Positions 54,089 to 61,873 of a DNA stretch of 64,000 nt are shown in pieces. The notes beneath the pieces were generated by a model. It saw only the letters and a list, made by a program, of their open reading frames with translations, did no database searches and was not told where the DNA came from. The DNA comes from JAQVEM01 sp964603595 (GTDB lineage: Bacteria > Actinomycetota > Humimicrobiia > Humimicrobiales > Humimicrobiaceae), in NCBI GenBank assembly GCA_964603595.1, contig CAZRVN010000003.1:186001-250000 (forward strand), read 5' to 3'. The translations under genes were made by a program, and so were the position numbers. Numbering within the stretch: the stretch's first letter is position 1; every line of letters starts with the position of its first letter.

Positions 54089-54925
54089 ATTATAAAGAGA
54101 AAACTTCTATATATAATTCCAATAATACTAGTATTTTCACTTATATCCTGTGTATCTGTAGAAGAAGAGCCAGAAAATAATCCTCCTATTGCTGATGCAG
54201 GAGAAGACTTGTGCTGTTTTTGTGGAGAGACTTTTACTTTAAACGCTGGTAATTCAGAAGACTCGGACGGTGACAGCTTGGAGTATAAGTGGACTGTTGG
54301 AGATGATGTCTATTTTGGCAAAGAATTATCGGTAAGCTTTGAAAGCGAAGGGATGTACACTGCTAATCTTGAAGTATCGGACGGGCTAGCTACTGATATG
54401 GATTCTATCGAAATTACTCTAGAGCTCAAAGAAGAAACTGTTGAAGAAGAAGCCGAAGAAGCAGTCAAGGAGGAAGAGGAAGAGGCCGAAGAATTAGTTG
54501 AAGAAGAGGGGAAGAAAGAAGGAGAAGCCGAGGAAGAAATCGGAGAAGAATCCCAGGAAGAGCAAGCCAAACAGGAAGAAGTAGGCCAGGAGGACATACC
54601 CCGACAGGAACAGGAAGAATAACAACAAGGAGAGCAACAGACCACTTATGGAATTGATATTGTATCTTTGACTTCACCTATTTCAAGGGGGTCTCAAGCT
54701 TCTATAACCATTGATACTGCTCCTAATGTTTTATGTACGATTACTGTTTATTACAAATCAGGTCCCAGTAAGGCACAAGGACTTGATCCTAAAAATTCTG
54801 ATTCAAATGGAAAATGTAGCTGGTCCTGGAAAGTAGGTACGAGGACTACTCCTGGAAACTGGCGTATAGTTTTGACTGCCGAAGGGGTGGGGCAGACCGA
54901 GACTACTTTTACAGTGACTGAATAA
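54089..54925 (+). pseudogene. Lipoprotein with PKD-like and C-terminal Ig-like domains, broken by an in-frame stop
   Basis: The frame begins near 54089 with no ATG, GTG or TTG, only ATT, after an AAGGATGGA stretch. It gives a lipobox at LVFSLISC. A PKD-like domain follows (NAGNSEDSDGDSLEYKWTVG), then a glutamate-rich spacer. An in-frame TAA at 54620-54622 interrupts; the same frame continues as QQGEQQTTYGIDIVSL and an Ig-like domain with YYKSGPSKAQG and WSWKVGTRTTPGNWRI up to TAA 54923-54925. The likely original codon is CAA. A separate second start at 54668 has no lipobox and no good site. Confidence 0.65.
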
Positions 54926-54974
54926 TTTTATATAATTGTACCATCAAAACACGTATAAGGAGGTGATTTTTTGC

Positions 54975-55178
54975 GTGAAAGACATTAAAAACAAATATGT
55001 TGGTAAGTGGGTAGCTTTAGATGAAGAAAATAGGATAGTATCATTTGGCGACAAGAATAAAGTTGAGTGCGATATTAAGAAATATGCAAATATAAAAAGC
55101 AAATATTCTATTAAGCTTTATAATATCATTGATATTGAAATAAGCAATATTATCAAGAGCTTATTAATCAATCTCTAA
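54975..55178 (+). CDS. Small DUF5678-like protein
   Basis: The GTG start at 54975 sits eight bases after a very strong site (AAGGAGGTGA, 54957-54966); longer readings upstream lack a site. The 67-residue product starts KDIKNKYVGKWVALDEENRI and resembles the DUF5678 pattern of a W-V-A-L-D core followed by a charged helix. The family is of unknown role and is often found near mobile or toxin-related genes. The end overlaps the opposite-strand gene at 55164-55433 by 15 bases. Confidence 0.65.
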   Translation: MKDIKNKYVGKWVALDEENRIVSFGDKNKVECDIKKYANIKSKYSIKLYNIIDIEISNIIKSLLINL

Positions 55179-55433
55179 TAATCCTTTGCTTATTGCAATT
55201 ATGGTACTCATATATATGAGCTTACCATCATCGTTATAGAGCTTTAACAATCTTTTAAAAGCGGGTGAATTTTCACCTTCAAAACAGTGTTTTTCTATAT
55301 GTCTAATAAGCTTAGTCATAAAGGTTTCTAATTTATCAAGATTGTTATTGATTTCTCCTGATTTATGTAGTTTTTCAATATCGGAAAGTTCGGCAAGTAA
55401 TTTTTTATTTAGCTCATCTTTTAAATCAGCCAT
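55164..55433 (-). CDS. Small helical protein of unknown function
   Basis: The ATG at 55431-55433 is preceded by AAAGGAA on the minus strand, and the 89-residue product is MADLKDELNKKLLAELSDIE at its start, all helical and highly charged. An upstream in-frame start at 55505 would add 24 residues but falls inside the structured RNA region and lacks a site. No family is recognised. The structured RNA at 55471-55785 lies directly upstream on the same strand and could be its leader. Confidence 0.6.
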   Translation of the reverse strand: MADLKDELNKKLLAELSDIEKLHKSGEINNNLDKLETFMTKLIRHIEKHCFEGENSPAFKRLLKLYNDDGKLIYMSTIIAISKGLLEID

Positions 55434-55470
55434 TTTAATTCCTTTCGTTCTTTGACAATTTAATAATAAT

Positions 55471-55785
55471 CGGTATAGCGGGTGAACTATACCGACGGTA
55501 TCCACACCTCGGCATGGGTTGGGGCAGAAGGTTGCCCAATTCCTTCACTTTGGGGCACTCCTTATTCAATCAAGATGAACTACTTTATTAACACCCACAC
55601 TCCAGCTTGACCTTCTTTCCCACTTTCTTGGGTGTTTCAACCTTTCCGGGTGTTCGCTAGTAGGAAAAAGAAGTTGCATTGGGTTAGCAATACAATTTCT
55701 ACCATACCTTAGTCTAAAGAAACGCTTGTATTTTAACCACCTCCAAAATCAAGGTTTCGCACCGTGTGGTGTGGATACCATTATA
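55471..55785 (-). ncRNA. Candidate structured RNA with 12-base-pair closing helix
   Basis: The 12-base arms GGTATCCACACC (55497-55508) and GGTGTGGATACC (55768-55779) are perfect inverted repeats enclosing 259 bases with no open frame. Inside, TGCCCAA (55533-55539) can pair with either of two TTGGGGCA copies (55519-55526, 55550-55557), and AACACCC (55590-55596) with either of two GGGTGTT copies (55630-55636, 55648-55654). On the minus strand TATAAT (55785-55780) adjoins the arm, and a CGGTATAG/CTATACCG hairpin (55494-55471) with an ATTATTATT tail could end it. The plus strand also has a promoter-like TTGACA and TATAGC (55452-55479). Strand is therefore uncertain. Confidence 0.5.
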
Positions 55786-55876
55786 ACAAATTAACTACCG
55801 TCTCTTAATATATTTCTAAAAAATATATTTGATTTATATAAAATAACTATTAAATTTAATGTGTTAAAATATAGAT

Positions 55877-56020
55877 ATGAAAGGAAGAAAAAAACAAGTG
55901 GATATTAAGCATACACCGAAAGATTACACTAAAGATAAGTTTATGGAAGATTTACGGAAAGTTTGCCGGCCAGTTAAGAAACAGAACGACAAGCGGAAGT
56001 CATCATCCGGTAGAACATAG
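55877..56020 (+). CDS. Very small basic protein, uncertain
   Basis: An ATG frame gives 47 lysine-rich residues beginning MKGRKKQVDIKHTPKDYTKD and containing KFMEDLRKVCRPVKK. It overlaps the 3' end of the transposase gene on the other strand by 47 bases. There is no clear ribosome binding site. Its composition looks like a real small basic protein rather than random frame, but function and expression are unknown. Confidence 0.35.
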   Translation: MKGRKKQVDIKHTPKDYTKDKFMEDLRKVCRPVKKQNDKRKSSSGRT

Positions 56021-56894
56021 CACTTTCATTACCCCTATTGTTATATCTAAATACATATTCATTGATATAATTCTGTAAGTATTTCTTTGATACCGAATGA
56101 TATACACCATTAACACCACGCTTAAAGAGTGACCAGAAGCCCTCAATGTTATTTATATGTACATCATTAAGTACATATACCTGTTCGGCATGATTGATAA
56201 CATCATGCATATATCCCATTTTATCAAGTGGTTTATATGACATAAATTCATCGGTATAGATTATCGCTTTAGGGGTAACATTTTCTTTAATTAAAGGAAT
56301 TAATGTACCAGCTTTACAATCAGCAATTTTTTGTGCTACCAGTTTGCCATCACGTTCAATAATTCCAAATACGGGGGTTTTATTTTCTGAACCACGACCA
56401 CGTTTCCCGCGTCTTTTACCACCCACATATGTTTCATCAGCTTCAACAATCCCGCGTCTTTTACCGCCAACATATGTTTCATCTACTTCAACAACGCCAT
56501 TCTTTTTAGTCGGTTTTTCATATAGCATTTCTCTTATCTTCTGAAACATACGCCATGCAGTCTTATAGGTTACTCCAAGCTCCCTCTGTAATTGTTTGGC
56601 ACTTATCCCACATCTTGTTTTACTCATAAGATATATGGCATAAAACCAATACCTAAGCGGAGTAGTTGATTTTTCAAATATGGTATTAGCCATTGGATAT
56701 ACATGATAACCGCACCAGTCACATGAATAACACATCCTGTTTTTAATCCTATGATGTGGTGTTACCTTGCCATACTTTTTGCATTTTGGGTTTTTGCATA
56801 TAATACCATCGGGATACCTATATTCTACCAGCCACTTAAGACAAACATCATCACTATTGAAATCATTTAAGAATTTATCTAATGTATATTTCAT
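55974..56894 (-). CDS. IS1595-family transposase (ISXO2-like)
   Basis: The 306-residue enzyme starts at the ATG 56892-56894 because GGAG lies six bases ahead; the ATG at 56906 lacks such a site. It has a zinc ribbon with paired cysteines (about 33-65, including CDWCGYHVYPMANTIFEKS) and a DDE ISXO2-like domain: first Asp in VDETYVGGKRRG, second in IYTDEFMSY and Glu in NNIEGFWSLFKRG. The VDETYVGGKRRG unit is duplicated in tandem (see 56406-56495). I found no clear terminal inverted repeats, so the element limits are not defined. Confidence 0.85.
   Translation of the reverse strand: MKYTLDKFLNDFNSDDVCLKWLVEYRYPDGIICKNPKCKKYGKVTPHHRIKNRMCYSCDWCGYHVYPMANTIFEKSTTPLRYWFYAIYLMSKTRCGISAKQLQRELGVTYKTAWRMFQKIREMLYEKPTKKNGVVEVDETYVGGKRRGIVEADETYVGGKRRGKRGRGSENKTPVFGIIERDGKLVAQKIADCKAGTLIPLIKENVTPKAIIYTDEFMSYKPLDKMGYMHDVINHAEQVYVLNDVHINNIEGFWSLFKRGVNGVYHSVSKKYLQNYINEYVFRYNNRGNESAMFYRMMTSACRSVS
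56406..56495 (-). repeat. 45-base in-frame tandem duplication within the transposase gene
   Basis: Bases 56406-56450 and 56451-56495 are near-identical 45-mers with five differences. They encode EVDETYVGGKRRGIV and EADETYVGGKRRGKR, so the first catalytic Asp motif of the DDE domain is doubled. The insertion of 15 residues is in frame, and the protein remains open. Confidence 0.85.
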
Positions 56895-56928
56895 AGCATA
56901 CTCCATAAATAAATAATATAATATTATA

Positions 56929-56958
56929 ATTATAATACATAGGTTATACGTGTGTCAA
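56929..56958 (-). promoter_or_regulatory. Predicted promoter of the transposase gene
   Basis: On the minus strand TTGACA (56958-56953) and TATAAT (56934-56929) are 18 bases apart, both perfect. They sit 35 bases before the transposase ATG. The arms of an imperfect palindrome (56934-56948 and 56980-56995, AATACATA ... TATGTATT) flank the -35 box and could bind a repressor or be part of the element end. Confidence 0.6.
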
Positions 56959-57056
56959 GGGTATAATTACCTAATTTTATATAACATTATGTATTTTAGG
57001 TTCTAGTGTTAGGATTTTATTTTGTATAATAAAGAGAAAGGTTTTAATTTACTAGT

Positions 57057-57173
57057 ATGAGAACTGCGAGTCCTAAATTGACCCAGGAGTCTGCACTTGA
57101 GCGAGAAAATGAGAGGATCTTACAATATCAGAGAAACCATAAAGGTAGCACTCCAAAATATAATAAGAAATAA
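57057..57173 (+). CDS. Very small protein, uncertain
   Basis: An ATG frame of 38 codons (MRTASPKLTQESALERENER at its start) follows TATAAT at about 57025 and AGAAAGG at 57035-57041. The product is hydrophilic. It has no known family. The other bases of 56907-57369 show only AT-rich sequence without further features. Confidence 0.3.
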   Translation: MRTASPKLTQESALERENERILQYQRNHKGSTPKYNKK

Positions 57174-57369
57174 TACTTAATTACTTGCCTAACAATGAAA
57201 AATAGTATTGATGCCATAGGTTGAGATTTTGTCAATAAGTATTATTTATGTAAAATTCATTGAAGAGTACATTTATAGATATTACTTTTTACAATGAATA
57301 ATATTAAAAGTAATGGTTCAAGTCCCTAATAGGCTACTTTAAAAAAAGGGTAGAAAATAAAATCCTGAA

Positions 57370-58287
57370 TTAAATTTCTAATGCTTCACATATTTCTTCG
57401 AAACCCTCATCAAATTTTTTTTTAATATTACTGTCCTTTTTATTTTTTCTATTATCTCTTTTCCATTTTTCAAATTCTCCACCTGCTTCTTCTCCTGAAC
57501 AATACAACAATCTACCCTTAGTTTTTGCCAAGGGGTCCCATATACGATGGTCATTGGTATTAACTTTTACACCAATAATACATATAATATCAGCCTTAGA
57601 TATTTTCTCTGCAAATATATCTTTTTGCTCTCTAATAAATTCTTTTCCAGCAGTTACTCTCTTTATGGGTTCGTAGTAACACATCACAGGAGGTATTTTA
57701 TTTATGATTTCTTCTTTAAATTTATTATAATCTCTAACCATTTTAATATTGTGCCCTGAAGTTACTAAACAACGATAATCAAACATCATATTACCAGGAG
57801 ATTTAACATTAGCATCAAATAAATTACAGCTCCCATGGGGTAAGATTAATTTTATTTCAATCTTATTTTTTTTAAACTTAAATCCCAATCCGTCAGGAAC
57901 TATATCAAACCCTTCCACAGAAAAAGATCGTTGTAACAATAGGTCATAGTTAACCGTAGAAAAGGTACCATTCCACTCGGCCTTAATAATTCGCTTTACT
58001 AACTTTTTATAAAAATTTAATGGTCCTGGTTTAAAATTAAAAAAATAACGAGCCATAGATCTTTGAAGTATTGAAACTTGCTTTGGATTTTTATTCCCAT
58101 ATTCAACCATTCCATATTCAAAGTCTGGTTTAAAATCTTGAGCTAATTTTTTAGGTATTGCACCCCATACCTTTTTATCATAAATAGCTAAAGCATTAAA
58201 TAAATTTTCCCCAACTGGAGGTGTTTCTATAAAGTCAGAACCAAAACTTGCTCCAGCTCCAAAGAAAATAATTTTATTTTTTAAAAT
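57370..58287 (-). CDS. SIR2-like (NAD-binding) domain protein, start codon uncertain
   Basis: The frame runs from 58296 down to 57370. The first ATG (58110) would remove the NAD-binding start, but the frame upstream clearly encodes IIFFGAGASFGSDFIETPPV, the GAGAS loop of SIR2-like proteins. The only possible start is ATT at 58285-58287 or ATA at 58288-58290. TVNYD near residue 112 and LPHGSCNL with the HG motif near residue 151 complete the SIR2 fold. Stand-alone SIR2 proteins are often NADases in phage defence. Either a rare start codon is used or the 5' end is damaged. The C-terminus is rich in lysine and acidic residues. Confidence 0.7.
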   Translation of the reverse strand: MLKNKIIFFGAGASFGSDFIETPPVGENLFNALAIYDKKVWGAIPKKLAQDFKPDFEYGMVEYGNKNPKQVSILQRSMARYFFNFKPGPLNFYKKLVKRIIKAEWNGTFSTVNYDLLLQRSFSVEGFDIVPDGLGFKFKKNKIEIKLILPHGSCNLFDANVKSPGNMMFDYRCLVTSGHNIKMVRDYNKFKEEIINKIPPVMCYYEPIKRVTAGKEFIREQKDIFAEKISKADIICIIGVKVNTNDHRIWDPLAKTKGRLLYCSGEEAGGEFEKWKRDNRKNKKDSNIKKKFDEGFEEICEALEI

Positions 58288-58296
58288 TATAAATAA

Positions 58297-58776
58297 TCAC
58301 TCTTAATTTTTTTCTGTTTTATAATAATATTAATTATATGAATAATTTTTGAGATATAAAAGATACTAATTGGAATCTAATATGTAAATAGACTCTTTTA
58401 GAGATTGATGAATTAGAAATTATTTAACTAAGATTTTAATTAAATGAGTTAATTCTTTTATAATCTGGTTCAAAATTGTAATGCTTGGGGCTACCATTTC
58501 AGATAATAAATATTCTGTGATTGTCTTAACTTAATTCAATTTTAAGTGATTTTTCAATTATAAATATTATTTTTGTATGTCTGTTTAAAAAGCGTTATTA
58601 TAAATATTACTTTTAGTTAGAAATAATATTTTCTATACGAGGGAACAACATAAAAAAATTAGTAATTATTGTCTACGTAAGACTAGATTAAAGATTCTAG
58701 CAAATATGTAAAAAATATAAATAAGGATTATGATTATAAAATTTATTTCTATTTGATTTTAAAGAGGAGTTAAAGC
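58297..58776. other. AT-rich intergenic region before ilvD
   Basis: No gene of useful length is visible on either strand. The ilvD gene has AAGAGGAG just before its ATG, but no T-box motif or leader peptide with branched-chain codons was found. Several TATAAT-like words are present without a clear -35 partner. This stretch ends the accessory region that begins after ssrA. Confidence 0.5.
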
Positions 58777-60519
58777 ATGAAAGGAAAAGCAGTAAATAGA
58801 GGGATTGAAAATGTCAGGAAGAAGGGCAGCAGGGTTTTCAGTGAAGGAGCACATATGCTTCCGGGAGCATGCCTTATGCTTGCCGAAGGCGTTATGGATT
58901 CCTTAAAAGATTTAAAAAAACCTTTTGTTACCATAGTAAATTCTTATACCACACAGATTCCCGGGCACGCGCACCTTGATAAGCTGGGTGCCATCTTAAA
59001 GGAAGAACTGGAGAAAAGCGGGGTTAATGTATGGTATACAAATATAGGAGGGGCAGTCGGAGATGGAATAGCTATGGGGCATTTCGGAATGAAATACTCC
59101 CTTCCTTCAAGAGAATTAATTACCGACCAGATTGAGACTATCATAGGTGCCCATCCGCCCGATGCATGGATCGGGCTGGGTAACTGCGATAAGATTGTTC
59201 CTGCAATGTATAACGCCATGGTAAGAATTAATATTCCTTCTATGTATATCAGCGGCGGACCGATGTTAAGCGGTGAGAATAATACGGATTTAATTTCAGT
59301 TTTTGAGGCTGTGGGTAGATACAGTTCGGGAAAGATGAAGAAAAAAGAGCTCGAGAAGCTGGCTGAATCTGCCTGTCCCGGCTACGGGAGTTGTGCGGGA
59401 ATGTTTACTGCAAATTCAATGAATTGCCTGGGGGAAGTTCTGGGCTTTGCTTTACCTGGGAATGGGACGATACCGGCCACCCGGAGAATAAAAGGTGCAA
59501 AAAGGCAATTTAAAATAAATCCCGAAAGGATTAATCTTGTCAGGGAAGCAGCAAAAAAGGTTATCTATCTTATGAAAAATAAGATAAGGCCTCTTGATAT
59601 TTTAAATAAAAAATCTATTGACAATGCCTTTATTTTAGACCTGGCTATGGGGGGCTCAACAAATACTGTCCTGCACCTTCTGGCCCTGGCACATGAAGCA
59701 GGTATCGGATACAGCCTTAATTACCTCAACAAACTGGCAAAAACGACACCCAACGTGGTTAAAGTTTCACCTTCCAGACCTGAAATTCATATGGAAGACA
59801 TTAACAGGGTAGGAGGTGTGAGTGCTATACTTAAGGCTGTCTATGACAGCGGGAAATCAAAGCTTGATCTTGAGGCAATGACCGTTTACGGTAAACTGGG
59901 CGATTATGTTTTGAAATCTCCCGCGCCCGATGGTGAAGTAATCCGTCCGGCTGGTAATGCTTTTTCTCCTGAAGGAGGGCTTTCAGTCCTTTTTGGGAAT
60001 ATAGCAAGAAATGGCTCTGTGGTTAAGACAAGCGGAGTGGATGAGGATATGCTCAGTTTTAAAGGAAAGGCACTTGTCTATGATTCTCAGGAAGAAGCTC
60101 TTAAAGCCATACTGGAAAATAAAGTTAAAGATGGCGATGTGGTGGTAATACGCTATGAGGGGCCAAGAGGAGGTCCGGGGATGCAGGAAATGCTTTCTCC
60201 AACCGCAGCGATAAAGGGTGCGAACATAAGGGCGGCCTTAATTACCGACGGGCGTTTTTCCGGAGGAACCAGGGGGCTGTGCATCGGTCATGTTTCCCCG
60301 GAAGCAGCAAGTGGGGGTGAAATAGGGCTGATTAAGAATGGTGACATAATTGAAATTGATGTGGGTAAGAATAAGATAAATGTAAAGGTTTCAGAGAAAG
60401 AATTAGATGAAAGAAGGAAAAAAACTACCCCTTTTAAATCAAAAGTTACAGGTGGCTGGCTGGCAAGATATTCAAAGTTTGTGGAGAGCGCAGATAAGGG
60501 AGCTATTATGTCGCTCTGA
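58777..60519 (+). CDS. ilvD: Dihydroxy-acid dehydratase
   Basis: IlvD removes water from dihydroxy acids in valine, leucine and isoleucine synthesis with an iron-sulphur cluster. The protein has VNSYTTQIPGHAHL near residue 55, GLGNCDKIVPAMYNAMVRIN near residue 132 (cluster Cys), CPGYGSCAGMFTANSMN near residue 200 (cluster Cys) and GRFSGGTRGLCIGHVSPEAA near residue 492. The QIPGHAHL form is as in E. coli IlvD. Its 580 residues are normal. No other branched-chain gene is nearby, which suggests a scattered pathway. Confidence 0.95.
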   Translation: MKGKAVNRGIENVRKKGSRVFSEGAHMLPGACLMLAEGVMDSLKDLKKPFVTIVNSYTTQIPGHAHLDKLGAILKEELEKSGVNVWYTNIGGAVGDGIAMGHFGMKYSLPSRELITDQIETIIGAHPPDAWIGLGNCDKIVPAMYNAMVRINIPSMYISGGPMLSGENNTDLISVFEAVGRYSSGKMKKKELEKLAESACPGYGSCAGMFTANSMNCLGEVLGFALPGNGTIPATRRIKGAKRQFKINPERINLVREAAKKVIYLMKNKIRPLDILNKKSIDNAFILDLAMGGSTNTVLHLLALAHEAGIGYSLNYLNKLAKTTPNVVKVSPSRPEIHMEDINRVGGVSAILKAVYDSGKSKLDLEAMTVYGKLGDYVLKSPAPDGEVIRPAGNAFSPEGGLSVLFGNIARNGSVVKTSGVDEDMLSFKGKALVYDSQEEALKAILENKVKDGDVVVIRYEGPRGGPGMQEMLSPTAAIKGANIRAALITDGRFSGGTRGLCIGHVSPEAASGGEIGLIKNGDIIEIDVGKNKINVKVSEKELDERRKKTTPFKSKVTGGWLARYSKFVESADKGAIMSL

Positions 60520-60569
60520 TTGTTATAAAGCTGGAGTCAAACACGGAAGTATCTGCTAAAGGAGGTTAA

Positions 60570-60830
60570 ATGATTACAGTCAGGAAGGAAGATGATAATA
60601 AATTTCTGGTAACTGTGGAAGAAGGAAGCAGCAGTACAGAGCATACTGTTAATCTGGATGATGAATACTACCGCAACCTGACGGGTGGGAAAATTACCAG
60701 GGAGGAACTTATAAAAAAATCTTTTAATTTCCTTCTTAAAAGGGAATCAAAGGAATCCATACTGCCGGAGTTTAATTTAAGTATAATTAAAAGTTATTTT
60801 CCCGAATATGAAAGGGAAATAAGGATATAG
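60570..60830 (+). CDS. Small conserved hypothetical protein
   Basis: A strong AAAGGAGG site precedes the ATG. The 86-residue product has a beta-strand start (MITVRKEDDNKFLVTVEEGS) and a charged helical end with EYYRNLTGGKITREELIKKS. I do not recognise a named family. Its place between ilvD and a yggS-type gene, with a 52-base spacer holding a hairpin, suggests co-transcription. Confidence 0.6.
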   Translation: MITVRKEDDNKFLVTVEEGSSSTEHTVNLDDEYYRNLTGGKITREELIKKSFNFLLKRESKESILPEFNLSIIKSYFPEYEREIRI

Positions 60831-60838
60831 GAAAAAGG

Positions 60839-60860
60839 GCACCGGGTTTTATACCGGTGC
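60839..60860 (+). promoter_or_regulatory. Intergenic hairpin between the small gene and yggS-type gene
   Basis: A seven-base-pair GC-rich stem (GCACCGG, 60839-60845, with CCGGTGC, 60854-60860; loop of eight) lies eight bases after the stop. It has no T-run, so an mRNA-stability or processing role is more likely than termination. Confidence 0.4.
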
Positions 60861-60882
60861 TTATGAAGGAAGGAGGGAATAA

Positions 60883-61557
60883 GTGGCTGCTATTAAAGAG
60901 AATATCAAGAAAATACTTGATGAGCTGCCGGATGGAGTTCGGCTTATAGCTGCGGCAAAGAAAAGAAAGCCTGAGGAAATGCTGGAAGCTGTTAATGCAG
61001 GGGTAAAAATCATAGGGGAAAGCTATATTAAAGAAGCGAAACGGGCTTATGAATTGATAGGTGATAAAGCAAAATGGCATTTTATCGGTATTCCGCAGAT
61101 TGAGAAACACGACCTTTTAAAAAGGAAGAATCTTAAGATGTTTGATATGATTCAGACTATTGATTGCCTGGAGATTGCAGAGGATATAAACAAAAAGTGT
61201 GCCGGGTTCGGGAAAGTAATGTCGATTTTAATTGAAGTAAACAGCGGTAAGGAACCACATAAATTTGGGGTATTACCGGGAAAGGCGGTCGGTCTGGCAA
61301 AAAGAATTTCGGCTCTTTCCAATTTAAAATTAATGGGTCTTATGACCATGGGACCCCGCTTTGGAGACCCGGAAAAAACAAGACCATATTTTCAGAAAAC
61401 AAGAGAAATCTTCGAACGGCTTAAAAAAATGAGTTTATCGGGTGTAGAAATGAAGTATCTGTCTATGGGAATGACAAACTCCTATAAGGTTGCCCTGGAG
61501 GAAGGAGCAAATATAGTAAGAGTTGGAAATAAGATTTTCGGGGAAAGAGAAAAATAG
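60883..61557 (+). CDS. YggS/PLPBP family PLP-binding protein
   Basis: The GTG start lies behind GGAGGG. The 224-residue single-domain alanine-racemase-like fold carries LIAAAKKRKPEEMLEAVNAG near residue 20 (PLP Lys), FIGIPQIEKHDLLKRK near residue 67, GLMTMGPRFGDPEKTRPYF near residue 152, SMGMTNSYKVALEEGANIVR near residue 193 and GNKIFGER at the end. The family keeps free PLP and amino-acid balance. The IGIPQIEK form deviates from the usual IGxLQxNK. Confidence 0.88.
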   Translation: MAAIKENIKKILDELPDGVRLIAAAKKRKPEEMLEAVNAGVKIIGESYIKEAKRAYELIGDKAKWHFIGIPQIEKHDLLKRKNLKMFDMIQTIDCLEIAEDINKKCAGFGKVMSILIEVNSGKEPHKFGVLPGKAVGLAKRISALSNLKLMGLMTMGPRFGDPEKTRPYFQKTREIFERLKKMSLSGVEMKYLSMGMTNSYKVALEEGANIVRVGNKIFGEREK

Positions 61558-61873
61558 CATATAAATTTGAGGGAAGCTTTAATTTTTTTGCATGAATTTG
61601 GATTTTCTCTGTTATAATACTATTAAAGTAGTGTAAATATTTTGTTATAGCTTTAATAATAAAATTATAATATTGAAACCTCTCTTTGTTGATTGTGGGA
61701 CTACTATAAAAACTGTTTATGCACACATATATTTTCACCATAAAAGTTAGCCGGTTGTTAAGAACGCTCTTCTAAAAATATTATAAAAGAATAAGAAAAA
61801 AAGCGATAATACAAGGTTTAAATTATGGTTAAATCATTAGTCAGGAATTATAAATTAATAAAAGGAGGATAGT
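61558..61873. other. Intergenic region with candidate promoters for the peroxiredoxin gene
   Basis: Two TATAAT boxes are seen. One (61613-61618) follows TTGCAT (61588-61593) after 19 bases. Another (61666-61671) follows TTGTTA (61642-61647) after 18 bases. Both lie well upstream of the gene (more than 200 bases of leader). No open frame was found. Confidence 0.4.

Noticed and set aside
53560..54925. In-frame TAA codons might mean that TAA is read as glutamine in a mobile element.
   Set aside because: Neighbouring intact genes end in TAA, and the first gene also has a frameshift, so ordinary decay is simpler.
55497..55779. The 12-base inverted arms could be the ends of a short non-autonomous transposon (MITE) moved by the nearby IS1595 transposase.
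   Set aside because: No target-site duplication is visible at the two flanks and the inside has many extra helices; a structured RNA fits better, though the MITE idea is not excluded.
57305..57345. GGTTCAAGTCCC resembles the T-arm of a tRNA, possibly a tRNA end left by integration.
   Set aside because: The flanking bases do not form a five-base T-stem (only two pairs), and no acceptor or anticodon arms are seen.
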